Of a DNA stretch of 22,018 nt, positions 1 through 6,036 are shown in pieces. Below the pieces are notes generated by a model that saw only the letters and a list, made by a program, of their open reading frames with translations, searched no databases and had not been told where the DNA came from. The position numbers and the translations under genes are program-made. The DNA is from a bacterium (GTDB lineage Bacteria > Patescibacteriota > Minisyncoccia > RBG-13-40-8-A), in the NCBI GenBank assembly GCA_030692145.1, contig JAUYCU010000007.1, forward strand, positions 1 through 22,018. The letters are read 5' to 3'. The stretch's first letter is position 1. Each line of letters opens with the position of its first letter.

Positions 1-1013
1 TCCCCTGTTCTATTTAAGATTTTTGGTTCGGAAATTTTTATTTCTCCAATAGTTAAAAGTTCCAACAAGGTAATGCTTTCCTCAAAGCAATGCACCAACT
101 CTATCGCCTGCGCCAAAATATTGTAAAAGGGATTGAAGCACGGAAACTCCATTCCGGATTTCATTAATATTTTCCTGGCTTCAGGATTCAGTTTCTCGGA
201 ATTGTTATGCAGGCGCGCCAACGCACCAACCATATAAACGCCTCCGGCAAATTTCGTTCTTTTGGCAACCATATCCTGGCCCTGGAATTCCTTTACCAGT
301 GAAAGAAATTCTTCTGGTTCGAGGGTTAATTTTCCTGCTTTAATTTTTCCGTCGTAAACCGCGTATTCATCGGGACGAGTCAATGAAACGAAAGTCGTTT
401 CCCGATGAAATGCCGGGTACTTTAATTGAATAAACAAATCGCCCAGCTTCAAAACCAAAGGCATTGTTTTTTTACAATCAACCAAAAGTTCTTTCAGTTT
501 TGCCGAATCCGGCGCTTTTCTCAATCCGCCCAAAACCGGAGTTACGGGATGGACCGAACGGCCGCCAATGGTCTCGACAATTCTGTTTCCTATGTCCCTG
601 ATTTTTACCGCATCGTGAGTTTTCTCCGGATAAACATTAATCAATTGTAAGTCGCTTTTATACCCAAAAAAATCCGCTAAAGAAAAGAAAAACAGATGCA
701 GAGAATGACTATTAATCAATTGCCCAAGCATCATCAGTTTTCTCAATGTGGTTGAGGTTTCGTCCAGTTGAATTCCGTATGCTTTTTCCAAAGCCTTATG
801 AGCGGTTAGATTGTGCACAACCGGACATATACCGCAAATACGGCTGGCGATTTCCGGCAATTCTTCATCTTTTCTCCCTCGTAAAATTCCCTCGAACAAT
901 CTTGCCCCCTCATCAATCTTAATTCTGGCGCCCTTAACATCGCCCCTGATAATATCGGCAGTAAAACTGGCGTGTCCTTCGATTTTTGCGATGTGGTCGA
1001 TGCGTATTTTCAT
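1..1013 (-). CDS. [NiFe] hydrogenase large (catalytic) subunit, group 3-like; C-terminus outside window
   Basis: This is the subunit that carries the Ni-Fe(CN)2(CO) active site for reversible H2 oxidation and is probably cytoplasmic. The reading frame is open from the ATG at 1013 to the left edge, giving 337 codons. IEGH lies at residues 11-14, and the first nickel-binding motif RICGICPVVH at 58-67 supplies Cys60 and Cys63. The second Cys pair (DPCxxC near the C-terminus) would lie beyond the edge and cannot be checked. The N-terminal sequence fits the group 3 (HydA/FrhA/HoxH-type) enzymes. It follows the small subunit by 143 bases, a gap filled by an inverted-repeat element, and no convincing promoter or Shine-Dalgarno precedes it, so cotranscription is likely. 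Group 3b is my best guess, because that type is reported in CPR genomes and uses NAD(P)H. Confidence 0.93.
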   Translation of the reverse strand, partial: MKIRIDHIAKIEGHASFTADIIRGDVKGARIKIDEGARLFEGILRGRKDEELPEIASRICGICPVVHNLTAHKALEKAYGIQLDETSTTLRKLMMLGQLINSHSLHLFFFSLADFFGYKSDLQLINVYPEKTHDAVKIRDIGNRIVETIGGRSVHPVTPVLGGLRKAPDSAKLKELLVDCKKTMPLVLKLGDLFIQLKYPAFHRETTFVSLTRPDEYAVYDGKIKAGKLTLEPEEFLSLVKEFQGQDMVAKRTKFAGGVYMVGALARLHNNSEKLNPEARKILMKSGMEFPCFNPFYNILAQAIELVHCFEESITLLELLTIGEIKISEPKILNRTG

Positions 1014-1020
1014 ATTATTT

Positions 1021-1161
1021 AATAATTTTACTTAATTCTTGAACGGGTTTTGAGCCCGAAAGCGGGCATGGTTGTCGCCTATAGCGACAGAGCGAAGGGC
1101 GAAACCCTGAGCCGCCGCGCTGGGGCGGCGAAGAAAGTGAGAGAATTTAAGTAAAATTATT
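1021..1161. repeat. Hairpin-rich intergenic element bounded by a 15-bp inverted repeat
   Basis: Bases 1021-1035 (AATAATTTTACTTAA) are an exact reverse complement of 1147-1161. Between them lie GC-rich hairpins: GCCCGAAAGCGGGC around 1053-1066, GTCGCCTATAGCGAC around 1074-1088, and CCGCC/GGCGG around 1112-1129. The right arm contains the TAA stop of the hydrogenase small subunit (1157-1159), and the left arm ends 8 bases from the large-subunit ATG. It could be a small non-autonomous repeat or a structured spacer in the hydrogenase mRNA. No coding potential is seen. Confidence 0.6.
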
Positions 1162-1921
1162 TATGCTTAGAATTCTTTATGTATTCATTCTTTTCGCCGA
1201 ATCTTTCTATAATCATTTCGATTTCGTCTTCGCACAAATGAGCTTTAAACTTCAGCGCCCTTTTCATCGCTTCCAGATTAATTCCTTTTCTCGGACCTCG
1301 ACAGCCGTCGCAGGGAAAGTTATTCGCCGGACACGGCGCTCCGCAACCGGCCAAAGTTATTGGACCAAGGCATGGTTTTCCCAGAAGCAAAAAACACATT
1401 TTATTTTTTCTGATACACTCTTCACAAACCGGCTTTTGCTCAATTATCGGTTTTTTCCCTTCCAATAGTTCATTGATTATTCTGAAAAACTCTTCTTTGT
1501 TGATCGGGCAACCGGGAATTTCCAAATCAACCCTCACTAATTCTTTTACCGATTTAATATTGGGATTATCGATTCCTCTGATGTTGGGGTAAATCATCCG
1601 CATGAGTTGATTCTTGTTTCCGCGGTAATCTTTAATTTCTTGCGGCCCGCCAACACAGGCACAAGCGCCCAAAGCGATCAAAATTTTCGATTTATTCCTG
1701 ACGATTTTCAGTCTTCTCAATTGTTGTTTGGTTATTGCCGTTCCCTCGACAATGGCAATATCGTAATATTTCACATCGGGTAATTCTTCGGCTAAACGAA
1801 AATCGCCAATATTTACTTTAGTTAAAAATTCCAAGAATCTTTCTCCCAAATCGAAAATCGAAATCTGGCACCCCTCACAACAGGTTAAAGATAATATTGC
1901 GATTACGGGTTTTTTATCCAT
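1157..1921 (-). CDS. [NiFe] hydrogenase small subunit, group 3-like (FrhG/HydD-type), FeS electron carrier
   Basis: This subunit passes electrons between the Ni-Fe site of the large subunit and other subunits through iron-sulfur clusters. The 254-residue protein has the proximal-cluster ligands CCEGC at 14-18, GACAC at 85-89 and PGCP at 136-139. A ferredoxin-like Cys-rich part follows (C166, C169, C176, C184, C193, C197, C204, C207), including the block CLGPITLAGCGAPCP, typical of group 3 small subunits. There is no Tat signal, which fits a cytoplasmic enzyme. The diaphorase subunits usual for group 3b (HydB and HydG) are not upstream, where hypC lies instead; they may be to the left of the window or elsewhere. 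A -10 TATAAT 6 bases before the ATG suggests its own leaderless transcript. Confidence 0.93.
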   Translation of the reverse strand: MDKKPVIAILSLTCCEGCQISIFDLGERFLEFLTKVNIGDFRLAEELPDVKYYDIAIVEGTAITKQQLRRLKIVRNKSKILIALGACACVGGPQEIKDYRGNKNQLMRMIYPNIRGIDNPNIKSVKELVRVDLEIPGCPINKEEFFRIINELLEGKKPIIEQKPVCEECIRKNKMCFLLLGKPCLGPITLAGCGAPCPANNFPCDGCRGPRKGINLEAMKRALKFKAHLCEDEIEMIIERFGEKNEYIKNSKHK

Positions 1922-1927
1922 AGTTGA

Positions 1928-1933
1928 ATTATA
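1928..1933 (-). promoter_or_regulatory. -10 element of a probable leaderless promoter for the hydrogenase subunits
   Basis: On the minus strand TATAAT ends 6 bases before the ATG at 1921, so transcription would start at or next to the start codon. No good -35 is seen at 17 bases, where the sequence is the U-rich tail of the preceding terminator. There is no Shine-Dalgarno sequence. Confidence 0.55.
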
Positions 1934-1950
1934 ACAAAATTTATCGACAA

Positions 1951-1982
1951 ATAAAAAAGAGCCTGCGTCATCGCAGGCTCTT
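1951..1982 (-). terminator. Intrinsic terminator with the stop codon of the upstream gene in its loop
   Basis: AAGAGCCTGCG (1957-1967) pairs perfectly over 11 bp with 1972-1982 around a 4-base loop. Read on the minus strand it is followed by a run of T at 1951-1958. The TGA stop of the 126-residue protein (1968-1970) lies in the loop, so its last codons form one arm of the stem. The hairpin separates the hypC transcript from the hydrogenase genes. Confidence 0.9.
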
Positions 1983-2348
1983 AAGTAATTTTTTGTTACT
2001 CATTTCAAGAAATTCCGCCTCGTCTTTTGAAATAGTCATAACCATCGCTGTACCGTGAACACAAACCCATTCATCGCCTTTTTTCTCTGGCCGCACCATA
2101 CAATTTTCTATTGCTTCGATACTTTCTTTCCCGATAATACCGATCCGGACAGTAACCGGGTTGTGAACCATTAAAATGTACTCTCTTACAACATCTTCGT
2201 CAATTTCTTGTTTTCCTGTTTTGCGGGCTATTTCCTCGCACTGCGGATGAAACATCGTTTTTTCGACGGTGTTTTCGTTCCACTTCGGACAAGACACTCC
2301 CGAAGAGAACGTTTTTATCAATTTCAATCCACCTTTAGTCCAGCTCAT
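1968..2348 (-). CDS. Uncharacterised 126-residue protein encoded with HypC
   Basis: I do not recognise this family. The protein is soluble, with no signal peptide or membrane segment, and has four cysteines (20, 37, 83 and 95), the first in a VSCPKW context and the last in WVCVHG. Its ATG overlaps the hypC stop by 4 bases (ATGA), so translation is probably coupled, and a strong site AAGGAGGA lies just before the start. Cotranscription with hypC and position directly before the hydrogenase subunits suggest a role in hydrogenase maturation or in redox chemistry around it, but this is inference from context only. The gene ends inside a terminator hairpin. Confidence 0.8.
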   Translation of the reverse strand: MSWTKGGLKLIKTFSSGVSCPKWNENTVEKTMFHPQCEEIARKTGKQEIDEDVVREYILMVHNPVTVRIGIIGKESIEAIENCMVRPEKKGDEWVCVHGTAMVMTISKDEAEFLEMSNKKLLKSLR

Positions 2349-2563
2349 TTTTCCTCCTTTTTAGGTTTAATTATTTTAAAGATCTCTTCAGCTTCTTGAT
2401 TTGAAATTTTTTTGATAATAAAACCATTACTTGCCAGGGCATAATCGTTGATTTTTATATCAGGCACCAAACCGATATCGAACTCTTCGTTCTTGCCCAC
2501 AAAATCAGCAATGGCTTTATTTTTTTTGAGTTTTAAAATTTTTACCGGAACACTTAAACACAT
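2345..2563 (-). CDS. hypC: HypC/HybG/HupF-family hydrogenase maturation chaperone
   Basis: HypC escorts the Fe(CN)2CO group, built with HypD, to the hydrogenase large-subunit precursor. The 72-residue protein starts with the family signature MCLSVP, in which Cys2 is the residue known to bind the iron complex and HypD. It has the small beta-barrel pattern of the family and ends in a charged tail, at the usual length of about 70-90 residues. It follows the YkuK-family gene by 12 bases and overlaps the next gene by 4. No Shine-Dalgarno is seen. A TATAAT at 2575-2580, overlapping the preceding stop codon, could start a nearly leaderless transcript. The other hyp genes are not in this window. Confidence 0.92.
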   Translation of the reverse strand: MCLSVPVKILKLKKNKAIADFVGKNEEFDIGLVPDIKINDYALASNGFIIKKISNQEAEEIFKIIKPKKEEK

Positions 2564-2574
2564 ATTGAATCGTT

Positions 2575-2580
2575 ATTATA
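2575..2580 (-). promoter_or_regulatory. Possible -10 element before hypC
   Basis: TATAAT on the minus strand lies 11 bases before the hypC ATG and overlaps the stop codon of the YkuK-family gene. No clear -35 sequence is visible, so this is a weak call. It would give a leader of about 4-6 bases. Confidence 0.35.
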
Positions 2581-3169
2581 ATTGTTTATCCGCCAAACTG
2601 CTTGCGGCAAAAGACTCCGGCTTGATTTTCACGAAAAACCCGCTTCCCTTGACCATACCTACAATTTCTTTAATCATTTCCTTGGTAGGTCCAATTGTCC
2701 CCACGTCAACATGTATTTCCAGTTCATTGGTGAAAATAATTTCTTTTTCCGAATCATTTCCGATGTCGTTTTGCAAAGATTTAAATGCCTCATTCGCGGG
2801 TTTTTCCATATTCACTTTAACGCCACGGAGCTCTAATTCCGTTTCCAATAAACCCCCGGCCAATGCCAAAGAAATTACTGCTTCCTGATAAATTCTGGTC
2901 CTGAAATCAAGTCTTCTTTCGTCGTGTATTTTAAACCAAAAATATCTGCCTCCCTTGCCGATTCTGAGAATCGCCACCACGCAAACAAATTCCACTCCCC
3001 TTTCTCTTGTTTCCGAATCAGTTCCGATAGCTATTTTGTATTTTGCGTCCGGATCTTCTTTTTTGTAATCGATCAATTCTTCAATCACCCTAACCAAACC
3101 CAACGAACCCTTTGTGGGACTTTGAAAAACCCCTCCTTTTATAAGGTTTTTTATCTCTTCTAAACCCAT
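2576..3169 (-). CDS. YkuK-family (DUF458) ribonuclease H-like protein
   Basis: The 197-residue protein matches the YkuK/DUF458 family, which has a predicted RNase H-like fold. Visible blocks are FQSPTKGS near the N-terminus, IGTDSE at about 48-53 with a conserved acidic residue, EIHVDVGTIGPTKEMI in the middle, and GFFVKIKPESFAASSLADK at the C-terminus. The last two are the most recognisable parts of the family. The substrate and cellular role are not established; nuclease activity is only suggested by the fold. The start is supported by a strong AAGGAGGG site at 3176-3183. It lies 28 bases after the large membrane protein gene and 12 before hypC, so it is probably part of one transcript. Confidence 0.9.
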   Translation of the reverse strand: MGLEEIKNLIKGGVFQSPTKGSLGLVRVIEELIDYKKEDPDAKYKIAIGTDSETRERGVEFVCVVAILRIGKGGRYFWFKIHDERRLDFRTRIYQEAVISLALAGGLLETELELRGVKVNMEKPANEAFKSLQNDIGNDSEKEIIFTNELEIHVDVGTIGPTKEMIKEIVGMVKGSGFFVKIKPESFAASSLADKQL

Positions 3170-3197
3170 AATCTTCCCTCCTTAATTTAGACTTTTA

Positions 3198-5600
3198 TTA
3201 TTGTTCTTCGGGTTGCTGTTCAATGGGTATTTCTGCGGGCTGTTTTGGAGGTCCCAGTTCCTCCGAACCAAGGGCCGGCAAACCCGCTTTCAGATTTGCC
3301 AGAATCTGCTTAATTTCTTCGTTGTCGGGATTAAGCTGTGCGATTCTGTCGAATTGATCAATCGCCGACTCTTTATCTCCTTCGCGGTCATACAACAAGC
3401 CGAGAAAATAACGGGCATTGGCAAAATTATCGTCCAGAACAATGGCGCGAATAAATTCACCTTTTGCCTGGGTATATTTTTGCGCCCTGTAATAAAGCAC
3501 TCCCAACTGAAAAGCAATACCCGTATCTCTGGGCAATAACTGTCTGTTAATTTCCATTTTCGCTATGGCCTCATTCAATTTCCCCTGTCTTTCGAAAACT
3601 ACGGCGCTTTCGAAGTGCGCAGGAGCGTAATCCGCCTTAGCTTCGATTGCTTTATTGAATTTTTCCAAAGCTGTTTCAAGATATTGATTCATTGTTGCTT
3701 TTGCCTCTTTGTCTTTTTGCGCCTGTTGAACAAGCATAGTTGCCTTATCGATGTATAATCGTCCCCATTCGGTGAGAGCGAATGGATTCAATGGTTCTAA
3801 TTTTACGGATTCCTCAAAAGAATCGTTTGCCCATTGATCCGCTCCATTAACCAAGCCTATGACCTGCCTATAAACTTGACCTCTGATCAACCAATTAGAT
3901 GCGTCTTTGGGAGCAAGCGTCGTTGCCCTTACGGAAGAATTGATTGCATTGATTGCATCCACCTGAATAAGATTGGCTTGCTGCTGTTGGTTGATATCTT
4001 CCCGATTTACGTCTTGGTTTAACTTAAGAATAAACAATTGAGAAAGAACCGAATATATCCTATCCTCGTAAGGATTGATTACGGTGGCCTTTATCAGTTT
4101 GTTTATTCCGTCTTCTATCTTCCCGTCTCTTTGCACCAAGTCCAGGCCACGCTTATAATTCAGTTCCGCGACAAATCGAGTTCCCTGAATATAAACAAAC
4201 CCAACCATTACGATAATGATTATCACAAAAGAAAAACTGGCAAGAAGTAAAACTCCTTGTGATTTTCTCAGGTTAAAAACTTTTTCTTTTAGAATCGAAC
4301 TTTCCGCCAAAAAGACGGCGAACAAAAACCAAAAAACAAACATCAGAGTCAGACTTTGTGGATAAATAACCAAACCAACCAGTAAAGCAAACCATGCGCC
4401 GAATAATCCGACTTCCAGGAATTTTTTCAGAAGATTGTCTCCCGTTTCCGTAGTTTTAATCAGGTTTTTTATGGCGCTCACCAAAAAGAGAATTATCACT
4501 GCCAGAAAAGAAACCAAGCCCAAAATTCCCAAATCGGAAATTATCGAATAAATCTCCGAAGGAGGATTGGCAAAACGAACATTCCAGAAAAGTGTTTGAT
4601 TGATTACCGAAGGTTTGTATTTTGCGTAATTGATAACGAAATTTTCCGGACCGGTACCCAAAATCGGCTTGTCTTTTACAACCTGCTTAATGATTTCCAG
4701 TCCTCCTTTGTAACTTAATCCCACTTCCGTCGGCAGATTTGGCCTTACCGGTAAAACCGGTCTGAAAAACAGGAAGATCAGAGCAACCGCCAAAAAGATC
4801 ATCGGAATCGCTGTCCATGTTATCCCCTCGCCTAAATTAACCATTTTAATCAAGCCGAAAACCAAAACTATTATTATGCCCGCAATCAAAACCAGCCAGA
4901 GCACCCAAAAATTCAAACTAATCAAAATCAGAAAATTAAGCAGAGCCAGAAGCAACAGGCAAACCTTCAATTCGACTCTTTTTACGACAAAAAGCAATGC
5001 CGTAACCAAAACAAGAACCGCTGCCGCAAAAATACCGAAAGAATTGACCGTACCTACAGTATTAAAGGAAACAACCTTGGTGAATTCCCAGGGGAACATA
5101 AATCCTCCCCACATTTGAATAAATCCGATTAAACCAACCAAACCACTCGAAGCCAGAAAAACCAATAACAACTTGAAGACATCTTTCAGTCCTTTGATAT
5201 TATTGACAATCAAAACATAGAGAGCGACAAAACTGAGGATATTTATTAAACTTCCGCTTAAATGCGTTGACCAACCCACCAGACTGTTATACGGCCTCAA
5301 AGAAAAAATGGTGGCCAGGGCATAAACAACGATAAAGACTCCCAACGCAATGTTTATGATACTGCTTTTCCATTGGATTTCTCCCTGATTCAAAATTTTC
5401 ACCAACCAAAGAATCAAGGTGAATACCACCAGCAATACCATTAATATCTGCTTATTGAATTCTACGGCGTTAACGGTTATCGGCAGAAACCATAATGGAA
5501 GCAGAAAAACCAAGAGGTAAATAAGCTTCTGAATAACCTTATCCAGGGCAAGGATATTTTTCAGTCCGCCCTCTTTCGAGAAAAAAGATGCGATACTCAT
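3198..5600 (-). CDS. O-antigen ligase-like multi-spanning membrane protein with C-terminal TPR domain
   Basis: From the ATG at 5600 the protein has about 800 residues. A TTG 45 bases upstream would extend it but is less likely. Roughly the first 480 residues contain about a dozen hydrophobic segments. A soluble loop near the middle carries the block GTGPENFVINYAKYKP followed by a further membrane segment (LGILGLVSFLAVIILFLV), the pattern of the Wzy_C/O-antigen ligase (WaaL) family. The C-terminal part holds tetratricopeptide repeats, for example PAHFESAVVFERQGKLNEAI and ARYFLGLLYDREGDKESAI, then a Pro/Glu-rich tail. Family members transfer or polymerise surface polysaccharides, so a role in the cell envelope is likely. 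The TPR part probably binds a partner. It begins a run with ykuK, hypC and the 126-residue gene. Confidence 0.88.
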   Translation of the reverse strand: MSIASFFSKEGGLKNILALDKVIQKLIYLLVFLLPLWFLPITVNAVEFNKQILMVLLVVFTLILWLVKILNQGEIQWKSSIINIALGVFIVVYALATIFSLRPYNSLVGWSTHLSGSLINILSFVALYVLIVNNIKGLKDVFKLLLVFLASSGLVGLIGFIQMWGGFMFPWEFTKVVSFNTVGTVNSFGIFAAAVLVLVTALLFVVKRVELKVCLLLLALLNFLILISLNFWVLWLVLIAGIIIVLVFGLIKMVNLGEGITWTAIPMIFLAVALIFLFFRPVLPVRPNLPTEVGLSYKGGLEIIKQVVKDKPILGTGPENFVINYAKYKPSVINQTLFWNVRFANPPSEIYSIISDLGILGLVSFLAVIILFLVSAIKNLIKTTETGDNLLKKFLEVGLFGAWFALLVGLVIYPQSLTLMFVFWFLFAVFLAESSILKEKVFNLRKSQGVLLLASFSFVIIIIVMVGFVYIQGTRFVAELNYKRGLDLVQRDGKIEDGINKLIKATVINPYEDRIYSVLSQLFILKLNQDVNREDINQQQQANLIQVDAINAINSSVRATTLAPKDASNWLIRGQVYRQVIGLVNGADQWANDSFEESVKLEPLNPFALTEWGRLYIDKATMLVQQAQKDKEAKATMNQYLETALEKFNKAIEAKADYAPAHFESAVVFERQGKLNEAIAKMEINRQLLPRDTGIAFQLGVLYYRAQKYTQAKGEFIRAIVLDDNFANARYFLGLLYDREGDKESAIDQFDRIAQLNPDNEEIKQILANLKAGLPALGSEELGPPKQPAEIPIEQQPEEQ

Positions 5601-5611
5601 GCTTTTACAAA

Positions 5612-5639
5612 TTAACAATAAATAAAATTTAATTGTTAA
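5612..5639. promoter_or_regulatory. Inverted repeat TTAACAAT-N12-ATTGTTAA upstream of the O-antigen ligase-like gene
   Basis: The two 8-base arms (5612-5619 and 5632-5639) are perfectly complementary and begin 11 bases before the ATG at 5600, where a promoter for that gene is expected. A weak TTAACA-17-GTTAAT promoter can be drawn through the same bases. It could be an operator, possibly for the divergent HTH protein at 5774, but chance is not excluded in such AT-rich sequence. Confidence 0.4.
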
Positions 5640-5718
5640 CCCCAAAAATTATTTAATTATTGATTATCGACTTATTGTGCTATAATAAATAATAGCATAC
5701 ACAAATAATAACACAAAC

Positions 5719-5741
5719 AATATAATTCACAAAATTATATT
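5719..5741. promoter_or_regulatory. Palindrome AATATAATT-N5-AATTATATT upstream of the HTH gene
   Basis: These are perfect 9-base arms at 5719-5727 and 5733-5741. The right arm overlaps the expected -35 position of the promoter whose -10 is at 5761-5766, a placement suited to autorepression. This is inferred from position only; the background is very AT-rich. Confidence 0.4.
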
Positions 5742-5760
5742 ATATTTTAAACCAAAAACT

Positions 5761-5766
5761 TATTAT
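5761..5766 (+). promoter_or_regulatory. -10 element of a probable leaderless promoter for the HTH gene
   Basis: TATTAT ends 7 bases before the ATG at 5774, the same spacing as at pilM and alaS. The -35 is poor. A second candidate, TTGATT (5660-5665) with a 15-base spacer and TATAAT (5681-5686), would give a leader of about 85 bases. Confidence 0.45.
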
Positions 5767-5773
5767 ATCACAA

Positions 5774-5992
5774 ATGCAAAAGAAGTACTACACAATAAAA
5801 CAAGCGGCGGAAATTTTGGGAGTTACCCCGCTAACGCTAAGAAACTGGGACAAAAGAGGGAAATTGAAAGCCTATCGTCACCCCATCAATAATTATCGGG
5901 TTTACAAAACCCAACAACTCGAATTGTTTTTAAGAATGACGGATGCCAGCCGCGAAAAGAAAAAGAAAAGGAAAATAGATATTTACTACTAA
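5774..5992 (+). CDS. Small MerR/excisionase-type helix-turn-helix DNA-binding protein
   Basis: The 72-residue protein is nearly all one winged-helix domain of the MerR/HTH_17 type. It has the pattern YTIKQAAEILGVTPLTLRNW (residues 6-25), then a wing with KLKAYRHPINNYRVY, and ends in a Lys/Arg-rich tail. It has no effector or dimerisation domain, so it resembles excisionases, the N-terminal domain of IS607-type resolvases, or short free-standing regulators. It is the only plus-strand gene in its neighbourhood, with two inverted repeats upstream and a bidirectional terminator at its end. No integrase, transposase or restriction gene is adjacent, so a regulatory role, perhaps on its own promoter or the divergent envelope operon, is the simplest guess. 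Confidence 0.88.
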   Translation: MQKKYYTIKQAAEILGVTPLTLRNWDKRGKLKAYRHPINNYRVYKTQQLELFLRMTDASREKKKKRKIDIYY

Positions 5993-6020
5993 AAATCCTC
6001 GCTGCGAAGCGAGGATTTTT
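5991..6020. terminator. Bidirectional intrinsic terminator between the HTH and DUF11 genes
   Basis: AAAAATCCTCGCT (5991-6003) pairs perfectly over 13 bp with 6008-6020 around a GCGA loop. It has A-runs and T-runs on both sides, so it can serve both converging genes. It overlaps the last two bases of the HTH stop codon. Confidence 0.92.
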
Positions 6021-6036
6021 AATGTCATTTTTATTC

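Noticed and set aside
5774..5992. Excisionase of an integrated element
   Set aside because: No integrase, attachment-site repeats or mobile genes accompany it; a free-standing regulator is simpler.
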